Positions 37,687-47,953 of a stretch of 64,000 nt of DNA are shown here, one piece after another. The position numbers were made by a program, and so were the translations under genes. The notes under the pieces were generated by a model, which searched no databases, was not told where the DNA came from, and saw nothing but the letters and a program-made list of their open reading frames with translations. This DNA comes from JBHFEI01 sp041928815 (lineage in GTDB: Bacteria; Pseudomonadota; Alphaproteobacteria; Rhizobiales; Rhizobiaceae). Position 1 is the stretch's first letter. Every line of letters begins with the position of its first letter. Location: positions 62,001 to 126,000 of the forward strand of contig NZ_JBHFEI010000008.1 of assembly GCF_041928815.1 (NCBI RefSeq), in the 5' to 3' direction.

Positions 37687-38127
37687 TCAGGGCGCGACGC
37701 CCGCCGCGGGCGCCGACTCAAGGCCGACCAGCGCCAGCCTGGAATATCCCGCACGCTGGATGAGGTTCATCACCTCCATGACGTCGCCGTAATCGACCGC
37801 CCGGTCGGCACGCAGCAGGATTCTCGTCTCCCTGTTGCCCTCCGTCACCGCGTCGAGGGCGGTGGCGAAAGCCTCGCGCGCCGTCTCCTCGTTGCCGATG
37901 CCGAGCGAAAGGTCGCTCTTCAGCGTGATGAAGACCGGCTTGTCGTCGCGCGGCTGCGGGCGCGCCGCCGATTGCGGCAGATCGACCTTGATGTCGACGG
38001 TGGCAAGCGGTGCGGCCACCATGAAGATGATGAGGAGGACGAGGATGACGTCGATGAACGGCGTGACATTGATGTCGCTGATGTCGCCGTCGCCGTCGCC
38101 GTCGTCGCCGCCGAGTTTTGCCGCCAT
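37687..38127 (-). CDS. exbD: Biopolymer transport protein ExbD/TolR
   Basis: 146 residues from ATG 38125-38127. A Gly/Asp-rich N-terminus precedes the single transmembrane helix NVTPFIDVILVLLIIFMVA (Asp in the FID motif is the proton-carrying residue), followed by a periplasmic domain with LRADRAVDYGDVMEVMNLI. With ExbB it forms the proton-driven motor energising TonB. The ExbB stop lies four bases upstream of this start. No tonB follows in the window. Confidence 0.92.
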   Translation of the reverse strand: MAAKLGGDDGDGDGDISDINVTPFIDVILVLLIIFMVAAPLATVDIKVDLPQSAARPQPRDDKPVFITLKSDLSLGIGNEETAREAFATALDAVTEGNRETRILLRADRAVDYGDVMEVMNLIQRAGYSRLALVGLESAPAAGVAP

Positions 38128-38131
38128 GGCG

Positions 38132-39130
38132 TCACACCCTCCGTGCCAGCGGCGCTTCGCCGGGGCCGTGCGTCCGGCGTCGCGCCGCACGCAGGTCGAG
38201 ATCGCGGCTGACCAGGCGCTCGACGGCCGCGGTCGCGTCGGCGAGCAGAAGCCGGTAGCCGCCGATCGCGCGGTTGAGGCCGTTATAGAAGATGACGGCG
38301 GGAATCGCCGCGACGAGACCGATGGCGGTGGCGAGCAGCGCCTCGGCGATGCCCGGCGCCACCACTGCGAGATTGGTGGTCTGCGCCTGGCTGATGCCGA
38401 TGAACGCATTCATGATGCCCCAGACGGTGCCGAACAGGCCGACGAAGGGGCCGATCGAGCCGATGGTGGCGAGAATGCCCGTGCCGGCGGTGATGCGCTT
38501 GCCCTCGCCGGCCTCGATGCGGGCAAGATGCGAGGCGAGACGCTCCTTGACGCCGGCCGGGGAGACGTCGTCGAGCGTCTCGGCGGATTTATCGAGTTCG
38601 TCGGTGGCCGCCGCGAGCAGCCGCGCGCCGGGCGCACCGCCGGCACGGGCACGACCGGAAATATCGGCGAGACCGCGCGCCTCGCCGAGCGCCCGCACGA
38701 AGCGGCGCAGGCTGCCCTTGGCGGCGCCGATCTCGATCGCCTTGACGACGAGCACCGCCCAGGTGACGACGGAGGCGAGCGCCAGGCCGATCATGACACC
38801 TTTGACGATGATGTCGGCCGCAAGAAACATGCCCATCGGCGACAGGTCGTGCGGCAGGTTCGGGTCGGGAGCGCCACGCGTCAGGTCCGGGACCTCCTGC
38901 GCGATGATCGTCGCGCCATCGCCCGCGGCGGGCCCGGCAGCGGCGTCGGCTGACGGCTCGGCTGCGGGACCCGGACGTGTCGCATCCGCGACGGGTGCGT
39001 TCTCAGCGGGCGCCTGCGCCACGGTCACGGACGTGCCCGGCCTCTCCTCGGCCATCGCCGGGGCGGCGGCGATGAGGCTCCATGCCAGCCCGAAGGCGGC
39101 GCAGGCCGTGAAGAGCCTCGAATATGTCAT
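38132..39130 (-). CDS. exbB: TonB-system motor protein ExbB with secreted N-terminal extension
   Basis: 332 residues from ATG 39128-39130, with AAGGGA upstream. A signal-peptide-like N-terminus (cleavage after APAMA, about residue 27) and an Ala/Pro-rich periplasmic segment (about 28-95) precede the three-helix MotA/TolQ/ExbB core: first helix about 104-128, a cytoplasmic loop, and GILATIGSIGPFVGLFGTVWG plus ALLATAIGLVAAIPAV for helices 2-3. The extended form is common in rhizobia. It pairs with ExbD four bases downstream. Confidence 0.92.
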   Translation of the reverse strand: MTYSRLFTACAAFGLAWSLIAAAPAMAEERPGTSVTVAQAPAENAPVADATRPGPAAEPSADAAAGPAAGDGATIIAQEVPDLTRGAPDPNLPHDLSPMGMFLAADIIVKGVMIGLALASVVTWAVLVVKAIEIGAAKGSLRRFVRALGEARGLADISGRARAGGAPGARLLAAATDELDKSAETLDDVSPAGVKERLASHLARIEAGEGKRITAGTGILATIGSIGPFVGLFGTVWGIMNAFIGISQAQTTNLAVVAPGIAEALLATAIGLVAAIPAVIFYNGLNRAIGGYRLLLADATAAVERLVSRDLDLRAARRRTHGPGEAPLARRV

Positions 39131-39242
39131 CGTGCATCCCTTTCCATCCCGCCTGGCGCCGGCTGACGCAAAGGCGCCGGCGGCGTCGGCGCTCCTTACG
39201 ACAGAAGAGGCGGCAGCGGCAAGTATTTCTAGAGTATTTTTA

Positions 39243-41813
39243 TCATGATTTTGGCTCCGGGCTTTCGCTGCGCCCATCGAGGGCTGCGTCGAAGCGGCCG
39301 GTGCGCCAGTCGTAGAGCCGGTGGCGGGACCAGGCGGCCGGCAGATCCGAAATGGCCGGGACCAGCTGCATGCGCATCGCCTGCGAGGCCGGGTCCGGGG
39401 AGGATAGGATTTCCAGCGCACCGCTTCGCCGCAGGGTCCGCCCGGTCACGATGAGGGCGGCCGAGCGGCACCGCGCCAGCCGCACCATCGCCGCCGTGAC
39501 GACCAGGTCAGCAGCATCGCAGGCGGCACCGAGGAAGCGCAGGTCGGCGACCACCACCACGCGCCAGTTTTCACGGCTGAGGCCGGCGCAGGCCTGCCCG
39601 CGGATGCAGGAGAACCGCCCGGGCTTGCCCTCGTCGATGAGACGGCGCAGCGATGCGGCGATCGCCTGGCGCTGCGCCGCGTCGAGCGGCGGGGCACGGC
39701 GCTCGCCCTTCACCGTCTCGGGCAGGGCGACGGCGAGATCGGCGCGCGGCTGCGGCGGATGAACGGCGCCGAGAACGAGCGCGCGCCGCCACTGGTCGAA
39801 GACGAAAGCCGGCGGCCGGTCGCGGTTGAGCGCCGCGTCGCCCTCCGCGACGAGGGCGACGAGGCCGCCATCCTCGGAAATGACGACCGAAGGGACCGGC
39901 GGGCGGTCCAGGAACCAGATGAGGGCGCCCGCCGCGACGAGAAGGCCGCCTGTCGCGGCAAGCCAGGTCCTCAGAATGCAGGCAAGGATACCGCCCGCCG
40001 CGACGAGCAGGAAGGCCGCCGGCGGGACCCGTCCCGTAACGATTTCCCCGCCCCAGGAGGCGACGAGCCGCGCCAGGGCGAGCACGCCGTCAAGGGCACC
40101 CCCCATGACCAGAAGCGGCCATCGATCGAGACCGAAGGGCATGAGCAGCATGGCCACCAGCCCGGCCGGCATGACGACGATACCGATGAGCGGCATGGCG
40201 AGCAGATTGCCGACAAGGCCATAGGCCGGGAGCCGGTGGAAATGGGCGGCGGAATAGATCAGCGTGGAGAAGCCGCCGATCAGCGAACTGACGAGGAGGC
40301 CGAGCAGGAAGCGGCCGGCGAGGCCGGCAAGCGCGAAGACCATGGGCCGTTCGTCGTCCCGGCCCGGCCCCTCGCCGCTCCAGCGACGATAGCCGGCGAC
40401 AAGGGCGACGGTCGCGGCGAAGGACATCTGAAAGCCCGGTCCGGTCACGGCCGACGGCGTGACGGCGATGATCAGCAGGCCGGCCAGCGCGACGTTGCGC
40501 AGGCTGATCGAGGGCCGGTCGACGAGGATCGCGCCGAGCATGATCACGATCATGATGTAGGAGCGGACGGCCGAGACCGCGCCCCCGGAAATGAGGATGT
40601 AGAAGGTCACCATGAGAAGCGCCCCGGCGGCGGCGATCTTCTTCACGGCAAAGCGGTGGGCAAGGCCCGGCACCAGCACCAGCAGCGTCCGTGCACCGAC
40701 GAGGAAGGTGCCGGCCGCGAGCGCCATGTTGAGACCGGAAATCGCCAGCACATGGGCGAGCCCCGACTGGCGCAGCGCCTCGACCGTCTCGCGATCGATG
40801 ACGCGCTCCTCGGCGGTGACGAGGGCCGCGCCGATCGCGCCGGCCTCACCGCCGATCGTCTCGCGGATCCGCCGGCCGATGTCTTCCCGGAGCGTCGCGA
40901 GCCGATCGAAACCTCTTGCCAGAACGCCGTTGCCGGCGGCGTCCGGCCCCATCCGCCGCTCGGGCGCGCCATAGAAGAAGCCGGTTGCGCCGATGCCTTT
41001 CATATAGGCGTCGAAAGCGAAATCGTTGAGCCCCGGCAGGGCCGGTCCCGACGGTGGCGACAGCCGCGCCCGGCCGCCGATGCGCTCGCCGAGCGCAAAG
41101 GGAACATGCCGGCTGCGCGCGATCAGCGTCGCGATCTCCGGCGGCCGGCCGAGCCGCGGCGACTCGGTCGCGTCAATCCTCACCCTATAGCGCCAGCGGC
41201 CCCGATCGTCGGTCTCCCGCCCCGTGACCGTGCCGGCGATGGTGGTCGTCACCGGCTGGTCGAGGAGGACGGTCTGCCGGCGTGCGGTCTCGATCGCGGC
41301 CGCCAGCATGCCCGAGAGGACCAGAGCGAGCAGCGCGAAGGGCAAGCCGACGCGAAGGGAAACCCTGCGCGCCAGCCACAGACCCATGCAACAGGCGCAG
41401 AGGAGCCCTGCCGTTACCGCATATCCCGGCCTTTCCGGCAGGTGGAACCAGACAAGCGCGCCGGCTGCGACGATGACGGGAACAAGAAGAAAGGGCGTGC
41501 CGAAAGCGGCCTCGACGTCGAGCGCCCGACGGAGAGCCTCTGCCGCCGAGCCGCCTGCCTCGCGACGGCGGGCGAGCGCCTGCCGCAGAGCGATACGAGA
41601 TCGCGGCGCAGGAGGGAAAGGGGCGAGCGACGGAGGCGGCGGCCGGCCGGCCGCGACAGGCGACCGGCGAACTCCGCCGTCCGCGCCGTCCTCTTCCGCA
41701 CTGCGCGCCTGTCCGGTCCCGTCCACGCTGTCGCCTGCTCCCGCCCGGAGGCAATTCTGCAACCGAAAGAGAAAAATTGCAACTCCAGGCTTTCTTGCAC
41801 AAAATTCAGGCAA
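39243..41813 (-). CDS. comEC: ComEC/Rec2-family DNA-uptake channel protein
   Basis: 856 residues from the first start; an in-frame GTG at 41726 would give 827. Multi-helix membrane protein with the OB-like N-terminal domain (GTVTGRETDDRGRWRYRV) and the competence domain: HVLAISGLNMALAAG, SAVRSYIMIVIM and GFQMSFAATVALVAGY. The C-terminal beta-lactamase-like domain seen in some ComECs is reduced, lacking an obvious HxHxDH. ComEC moves single-stranded DNA across the inner membrane; whether this strain is transformable is unknown, as no other com gene is here. Divergent from gltA. Confidence 0.88.
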   Translation of the reverse strand: MPEFCARKPGVAIFLFRLQNCLRAGAGDSVDGTGQARSAEEDGADGGVRRSPVAAGRPPPPSLAPFPPAPRSRIALRQALARRREAGGSAAEALRRALDVEAAFGTPFLLVPVIVAAGALVWFHLPERPGYAVTAGLLCACCMGLWLARRVSLRVGLPFALLALVLSGMLAAAIETARRQTVLLDQPVTTTIAGTVTGRETDDRGRWRYRVRIDATESPRLGRPPEIATLIARSRHVPFALGERIGGRARLSPPSGPALPGLNDFAFDAYMKGIGATGFFYGAPERRMGPDAAGNGVLARGFDRLATLREDIGRRIRETIGGEAGAIGAALVTAEERVIDRETVEALRQSGLAHVLAISGLNMALAAGTFLVGARTLLVLVPGLAHRFAVKKIAAAGALLMVTFYILISGGAVSAVRSYIMIVIMLGAILVDRPSISLRNVALAGLLIIAVTPSAVTGPGFQMSFAATVALVAGYRRWSGEGPGRDDERPMVFALAGLAGRFLLGLLVSSLIGGFSTLIYSAAHFHRLPAYGLVGNLLAMPLIGIVVMPAGLVAMLLMPFGLDRWPLLVMGGALDGVLALARLVASWGGEIVTGRVPPAAFLLVAAGGILACILRTWLAATGGLLVAAGALIWFLDRPPVPSVVISEDGGLVALVAEGDAALNRDRPPAFVFDQWRRALVLGAVHPPQPRADLAVALPETVKGERRAPPLDAAQRQAIAASLRRLIDEGKPGRFSCIRGQACAGLSRENWRVVVVADLRFLGAACDAADLVVTAAMVRLARCRSAALIVTGRTLRRSGALEILSSPDPASQAMRMQLVPAISDLPAAWSRHRLYDWRTGRFDAALDGRSESPEPKS

Positions 41814-41939
41814 ACCAGCGAAGCGCTGGATTCAAGGCCGCCGATACGGGCCCCAGAGCGCATGGACATCTCGCCGGAACCTGCAATTATGGCCGTGCAA
41901 ATCCCCGATTTTGCGGCGCACAATTTACCTTTGGTCGCG

Positions 41940-41966
41940 CTTGGCAGAGGGGGGAAATTCCTATAG
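41940..41966 (+). promoter_or_regulatory. Possible sigma-70-type promoter of gltA
   Basis: CTTGGC (41940-41945) and CTATAG (41961-41966), 15 bases apart, resemble the alphaproteobacterial CTTGAC/CTATAT pair. The spacing is short. They lie about 65 bases before the gltA start in an AT-rich gap. Confidence 0.4.
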
Positions 41967-42032
41967 CAAATTGGCAACCTTGCTCTTTCTGGCACATTTC
42001 TGTGCGAATTTGCGCAAAACGGAGGACTACCC

Positions 42033-43322
<1,290 letters not shown>

Positions 43323-43339
43323 GCTCCCGAAGCGTTACG

Positions 43340-43370
43340 TCACCCGTCGCGATGCGGCGGGTGATTTTTT
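43340..43370 (+). terminator. Rho-independent terminator of gltA
   Basis: TCACCCGTCGC (43340-43350) pairs with GCGGCGGGTGA (43354-43364), 11 bp with one wobble and a three-base loop, followed by six T (43365-43370). It starts 17 bases past the gltA stop. Confidence 0.95.
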
Positions 43371-43416
43371 GTGTCCCGGACAAGGTGGCGGGAAAAATCG
43401 CGTGAACGTCGCTTAA

Positions 43417-43512
43417 GCATGTCCTGCGAACACGGGTTCACCGGACATGCTCTCTCTCCTTTTTCGCGCATTGTCCCGACGTCAGATCCGCTCCCAATCT
43501 GACCGGACATGG
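43417..43512 (+). repeat. Composite intergenic hairpin element, copy 2 (diverged)
   Basis: GCATGTCC (43417-43424) pairs with GGACATGC (43443-43450) around an inner GAAC/GTTC stem (43428-43431, 43436-43439). Then TCTCTCTCCTTTTT, GCGCATTGTCCCGAC and a second dyad GTCAGAT (43481-43487) with ATCTGAC (43497-43503). Same module order as copy 3 near 61 kb but with different stem sequences. It abuts the lpxB stop and may terminate lpxB transcription. Confidence 0.7.
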
Positions 43513-43513
43513 G

Positions 43514-44680
43514 CTAGCGGCGGTCGACCAGCGACAGGACGACGCCGGCTGCCCGGTCGCCCGGGGCGACGTTCGTCGCCATCGCCTGCTCGACCGCATC
43601 GAAGCCGGAGAGCATCGCCGCGCGCTCCGGCGTGTCGCCGGTCAGCCGCTCCACCCAGCGCGACAGGCTGCCGGGACGGATCTGCTCGTTGAGATATTCC
43701 GGGATCACGGGATAATCGGCGATCAGGCTCGGAAGCGCGCCGGTCCAGGTCTTGATGCGGCTGTGCATCAGCCGGACCAGCCAGTCGACCTTGTAGGTCG
43801 AGACCGTCGGAATGCGGCAGAGTGCCAGTTCGAGGATCACCGTGCCGGAGGCGGCGATCGCCGCATCGGCGCTGGCGAAGGCCTGCCACTTTCCCGCGGC
43901 GCCGACGGCAATCTCCGGCTGTTCCGGCCAGCCGGCGACGATGCCGCGGATGCGCCGCTCCTGGCGCGGCACGGCGGGCAGGACGAAGCGCATGCCGGAA
44001 TGGCGCGCGCGCAGTTCGCGCATCGTCTCGCCGAAGACCGGCAGCAGTTTCTCGACCTCGCTGCCGCGAGAGCCCGGCACGAGGAGGCATGTGGCGGCAT
44101 CGGCCCCGGTCGCCAGGCGCTTCTCGCGCTGCCGCTCGCGGATCGCGACGACATCGCGATCGACGACGAGGCGGTGGCCGACATAGGTGGTCGGCGGGCC
44201 GCCGAGCCGCTGCATCACGGCCGGCTCGAAGGGAAGCACGGCGAGCACATGGTCGACATAGGCGCGCATGCGCGGCGCCCGCTCTTCCTTCCAGGCCCAG
44301 ACGCTCGGGCAGACATAGTTGACGACCGGAAGGCCGGGCAGCGCGCGGCGCACCCGGCGCGCGACCCTGTGGGTGAAATCGGGGCTATCGATGATCAGGA
44401 GCAGGTCCGGCCGGGCGGCGATGATCGCGTCGGCCGTCTGGCCAATGCGCCGCACGAGCAGCGGCAGTTTCTTCAGAACCTGCGTCAGCCCCATGATCGA
44501 CAGTTCAGAATAGTCGAAGAGCGACACCAGGCCCTCCGCCTGCAGGCCCTCGCCGCCGACGCCGACAAGGTCGACCGGCCGGTCCGTCATCCTCTTCAGC
44601 GAGGCGACCAGATCGGCGCCGAGCAGGTCGCCGGACACCTCGCCGGCGACGACGGCGAGCCGGATCGGCGCGCCGCTCAT
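43514..44680 (-). CDS. lpxB: Lipid-A-disaccharide synthase
   Basis: 388 residues. Joins UDP-2,3-diacylglucosamine and lipid X to form the lipid A disaccharide at the inner membrane. GT19 features: VVAGEVSGDLLGADLV at the N-terminus, the VNYVCPSVWAWKEERA motif, LPFEP, YVGHRLV and LLVPGSRGSEVEKLLP. The start overlaps the lpxI stop by four bases. Last gene of the long envelope-biogenesis run. Confidence 0.96.
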   Translation of the reverse strand: MSGAPIRLAVVAGEVSGDLLGADLVASLKRMTDRPVDLVGVGGEGLQAEGLVSLFDYSELSIMGLTQVLKKLPLLVRRIGQTADAIIAARPDLLLIIDSPDFTHRVARRVRRALPGLPVVNYVCPSVWAWKEERAPRMRAYVDHVLAVLPFEPAVMQRLGGPPTTYVGHRLVVDRDVVAIRERQREKRLATGADAATCLLVPGSRGSEVEKLLPVFGETMRELRARHSGMRFVLPAVPRQERRIRGIVAGWPEQPEIAVGAAGKWQAFASADAAIAASGTVILELALCRIPTVSTYKVDWLVRLMHSRIKTWTGALPSLIADYPVIPEYLNEQIRPGSLSRWVERLTGDTPERAAMLSGFDAVEQAMATNVAPGDRAAGVVLSLVDRR

Positions 44681-45564
44681 GGTCGCGACCCGAGCATGTG
44701 CCGTTCGGCGCCGAGAATGAAGACGCCGGCAGCATCGGCCTCCGCCGCCATCCGTGCCCTCTCCAGCACCAGCGCCCTGCCCGCCTCGATCACGATGCCG
44801 GCAAGGCCGGCCGCCTTCGCGCCGGCGACCGTCGAGGGGCCGACGGAGGGCAGATCGGCGCGCAGATCCTGCTGCGGCTTGCAGAGCTTGACGAGGACGC
44901 CCTTGCGCCGTTGCGAAATACGGCCGGAGGCGCGAAGCTCCGCCACCCGGCCGAGCATGGCGTCTGTCCCCTCCGGCCCCTCCAGGGCGACCACCCGGCC
45001 ACCGACCGCCACCGCGCCCTGCCCGACATCGAGCGCGCCGAGCGCATCGGCGGCGGCCGCTGCCGCCGCGATGTCGCGCCGCGCCTCCTCGCCAGGCTCC
45101 ATCTGGCCGAGCGGCCCGACCTCCGCGAGAAGATCCGGCACGATCTCCTGCACGCCGACGACGCGCGCGCCGCTCGCCTCGATGAGGTCGATCGCCATCT
45201 TGAGCACGGCATCGTCGCCGCCGGAGATCAGCGTCTTCAACACCGCCGGCACGCGCGCCAGCGTCTTCAGCGTCGGGCGGATGTCGCGCCAGTCCGGCCG
45301 GCGCCGGACGCCGCCGGACAGCACCACGCGGTCAATGCCCTCGCGGCGGAACAGCCCGCTGATGCCGGAAAAATCGCCGATGCCCATGACGCGCATGTCG
45401 TAGCCGGCCCAATCGGCGCCGGCCTCGCCGGTCAGCGCGATGATGAAGGGATCTTCTCCCTGCAGGCGCGCCGCGTCCGCGACATGATGGGGCAGCATGC
45501 CGCCGCCCGCGATGATGCAGAGCCGCCCCGTCGCCCGTTCGGGGAGAGACGGCGGCGCGGGCAT
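44677..45564 (-). CDS. lpxI: UDP-2,3-diacylglucosamine pyrophosphatase LpxI
   Basis: 295 residues from ATG 45562-45564, seven bases past the lpxA stop; ATG 45585 would overlap lpxA by 14 bases. LpxI releases lipid X from UDP-2,3-diacylglucosamine and replaces LpxH in alphaproteobacteria. Features are LCIIAGGGMLPHHVA, ALTGEAGADW, LSGGVRRRPDW and the C-terminal domain LVKLCKPQQDLRADLPSVG, where the conserved Asp of DLP(S/T)xG acts in catalysis. Setting between lpxA and lpxB confirms it. Confidence 0.95.
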   Translation of the reverse strand: MPAPPSLPERATGRLCIIAGGGMLPHHVADAARLQGEDPFIIALTGEAGADWAGYDMRVMGIGDFSGISGLFRREGIDRVVLSGGVRRRPDWRDIRPTLKTLARVPAVLKTLISGGDDAVLKMAIDLIEASGARVVGVQEIVPDLLAEVGPLGQMEPGEEARRDIAAAAAAADALGALDVGQGAVAVGGRVVALEGPEGTDAMLGRVAELRASGRISQRRKGVLVKLCKPQQDLRADLPSVGPSTVAGAKAAGLAGIVIEAGRALVLERARMAAEADAAGVFILGAERHMLGSRP

Positions 45565-45571
45565 GACGGCC

Positions 45572-46381
45572 TCAGGCCTTGCCACGATGCGGCGAGGACA
45601 GCGACCGGTCGCTGTCGGCGGCGATGAAGTCGAGGATCTCGATCACCGGCGCGCATGCGGCATAGGCCTCGCGGATCGCCGCCGCATTGGCGCGCACCGT
45701 GCCCTCGCCCTCGAAGATTTGCCTGTAGGCGCGGCGCACCTCGTGGATGACCGGCCGCTCGATGCCGGCACGCGTCATGCCGACGACGTTGAGGCCGCTC
45801 AGCACGCCGGGATTGCCGTTCAGCATGCCGTACGGAATGACATCGTAGCTGACCGCCGACAGGCCGCCGATGAAGGCCTGGCGACCGATGCGGGTGAACT
45901 GGTGCACGGCCGAGCCCCCGCCGAGGATCGCCCGGTCGCCGATCGTGACATGGCCGGCGAGCATGACATTGTTGGAGAGGATGACATTGCTGCCGATGCG
46001 GCAGTCATGGGCGACGTGGGAGCAGGCGAGGAAGAGATTGTTGTCGCCGATCACCGTCGCGCCGCCATGCTCGACGGTGCCGGTGTTCATCGTCACGCCC
46101 TCGCGGATCGTGCAATTGTCACCGATGACGAGCGTCGTGTCGACGGCGCTGTGATGCACGCTCTGCGAATCCCCGCCGATCACCGCGGTCGGCCAGATCT
46201 TCGCCCCGCGGCCGATCGTCGTCCGGCCGAGAAGCACGACATGGCTGATCAGCTCGCAACCGTCGCCAAGCGTCACCTTCGGCCCGACATGGCAGAACGG
46301 GCCGATCCGGACGTTGTCGCCGATCACCGCCCCGTCCTCGACGACGGAAAGCGGATGGATGGTGGCGCTCGCGGCAATCAT
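45572..46381 (-). CDS. lpxA: UDP-N-acetylglucosamine acyltransferase
   Basis: 269 residues. Adds the first 3-hydroxyacyl chain to UDP-GlcNAc, the committed-type first step of lipid A synthesis. The protein is a left-handed beta helix with hexapeptide repeats (VVEDGAVIGDNVRIGPF, VTLGDGCELISHVVL) and HDCRIGSNVILSN holding the catalytic His; the helical C-terminus contains AGIERPVIHEVRRAYR. The start overlaps fabZ by four bases. Confidence 0.97.
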   Translation of the reverse strand: MIAASATIHPLSVVEDGAVIGDNVRIGPFCHVGPKVTLGDGCELISHVVLLGRTTIGRGAKIWPTAVIGGDSQSVHHSAVDTTLVIGDNCTIREGVTMNTGTVEHGGATVIGDNNLFLACSHVAHDCRIGSNVILSNNVMLAGHVTIGDRAILGGGSAVHQFTRIGRQAFIGGLSAVSYDVIPYGMLNGNPGVLSGLNVVGMTRAGIERPVIHEVRRAYRQIFEGEGTVRANAAAIREAYAACAPVIEILDFIAADSDRSLSSPHRGKA

Positions 46382-46851
46382 CTTCCGACGTCTTCCCTAT
46401 TGACGATCATCGCGCCGATATCAGCTTCGGCGACGAGTTGCCCGTCAACTTTTGCGTCACAATGAAATTTCCAGATATTGCCGCGCTGCTTCAGCTTCTG
46501 CACATGATATTCGATGCGGTCGCCGGGCACGACCGGCTTGCGGAAGCGGGCATTGTCGATCGTCATGAAGTAGACGAGATTGGTACCATCGCCGGTCTTG
46601 CGGGCGCAGATCGCGCCCGCCGTCTGCGCCATGCCCTCGATAATGAGCACGCCGGGCATGATCGGCTTCTCGGGGAAATGCCCGGTGAAATGCGGCTCGT
46701 TGGCGGTCACGTTCTTGATGCCGATCGCCGACGTGTCGCCGTCGATCTCGACGATGCGATCGACGAGCAGGAACGGGTAGCGATGCGGCAGAAGCTTCAT
46801 GATCTCCAGGATGTCCGCCGCGCCCAGGGCAGCCTTGCTGTCGTCACTCAT
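46378..46851 (-). CDS. fabZ: 3-hydroxyacyl-ACP dehydratase FabZ
   Basis: 157 residues from ATG 46849-46851, overlapping the lpxD stop by four bases; its own stop overlaps lpxA by four. Hot-dog fold dehydratase of fatty-acid elongation: LPHRYPFLLVDRI, HFTGHFPEKPIMPGVLIIE (active-site His) and the catalytic Glu in LIIEGMAQ. Sitting among lpx genes it competes with LpxA for 3-hydroxyacyl-ACP and balances lipid A with phospholipid. Confidence 0.97.
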   Translation of the reverse strand: MSDDSKAALGAADILEIMKLLPHRYPFLLVDRIVEIDGDTSAIGIKNVTANEPHFTGHFPEKPIMPGVLIIEGMAQTAGAICARKTGDGTNLVYFMTIDNARFRKPVVPGDRIEYHVQKLKQRGNIWKFHCDAKVDGQLVAEADIGAMIVNREDVGR

Positions 46852-47906
46852 GGGGTGCCTCCCGTCTTCTTTTTTCTCGTGTTCGAGCGTGCGATGGTCT
46901 CGGCCATGTCGCGCAGGAAATCCTTCATCGGGCGGGCCGGAATGCCGCCATAGCGCTCGCCGGGCGGCACGTCCGAGGCGACACCGCTCATCGCGGCGAT
47001 CTGGGCGCCGTCGCCGATGGTGATGTGCCCGTTGACCGCCGCCGCGCCGCCGATCATCACACCGTCGCCGATGCGCGTCGATCCGGCGATACCGACATTG
47101 GCGACGATGCCGCAATGGCGGCCGATGCGAACGTTGTGGCCGATCTGCACGAGGTTGTCGATCTTCGTGCCCTCGCCGATGACCGTGTCGTCCATCGTGC
47201 CGCGGTCGATCGTCGTATTGGCGCCGATCTCGACGTGATCCTGCAGGATGACCCGGCCGATTTGGACGATCTTGATCATGCCGCCGCGCGGGCCCGGCGC
47301 ATAGCCGAAGCCGTCCTGGCCGATGCGGGCGCCCGGATGGACGATGACGTGATTGCCGAGATAGGCGCAGAGAATGCTCGCGCCGGGCGCGATCGTGCAG
47401 TGGCGGCCAATGCGCACGCCCGGCCCGATCACCGCGCCGGCGCCGATACGCGTGCCTTCTCCGACCTCGGCCTGCGCGCCGATCACCGCCATGGGTTCGA
47501 TATCGACGCCGGCCTCGATCCTTGCCGTCGGGTCGATCGCGGCGGCGGGATAGCTGCCGGGACCCAGAAGCGGCTGCGGCCGCATCGCCGCCGGATGCAG
47601 GATCTCGCCCGCGAGCGCGAAGGCCGTGTGCGGATACCGCGCCTTGAGCACGGCGATGTGGGAGGGGATGAGAGCCGCGATCTCGGCATCGCAGATGATC
47701 GCCGTCGCCTGCGACGTTTCGAGTTCGGCGGCATTCCTGCGCGACAGGATGTAGGCGATATCGCCCTCGCCGGCCCTGTAGACGGGCGACACGGACCGCG
47801 CGATCCGCCCTTCGAAGGCAAGGTCCGTCAGCTCGCAGCCGATACGGGCTGCGAGCTCACCCAGCGAAACTCCGCCATGCGGAGGAAAAAACCGGTCTTC
47901 CACCAT
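46848..47906 (-). CDS. lpxD: UDP-3-O-acylglucosamine N-acyltransferase
   Basis: 352 residues. Adds the N-linked hydroxyacyl chain in lipid A synthesis. An N-terminal uridine-binding domain (LGELAARIGCEL, AYILSRRNAAEL) precedes a hexapeptide-repeat beta helix (IGAGAVIGPGVRIGRH, IGQDGFGYAPGPRGG) with the catalytic His in IGHNVRIGRHCGI-type repeats, ending in a short helix. It follows bamA by about 45 bases. Confidence 0.96.
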   Translation of the reverse strand: MVEDRFFPPHGGVSLGELAARIGCELTDLAFEGRIARSVSPVYRAGEGDIAYILSRRNAAELETSQATAIICDAEIAALIPSHIAVLKARYPHTAFALAGEILHPAAMRPQPLLGPGSYPAAAIDPTARIEAGVDIEPMAVIGAQAEVGEGTRIGAGAVIGPGVRIGRHCTIAPGASILCAYLGNHVIVHPGARIGQDGFGYAPGPRGGMIKIVQIGRVILQDHVEIGANTTIDRGTMDDTVIGEGTKIDNLVQIGHNVRIGRHCGIVANVGIAGSTRIGDGVMIGGAAAVNGHITIGDGAQIAAMSGVASDVPPGERYGGIPARPMKDFLRDMAETIARSNTRKKKTGGTP

Positions 47907-47953
47907 GAAGGCGCTCCAGAACAGATGGGACAGACAGTTCTGGACTGCCGGCG

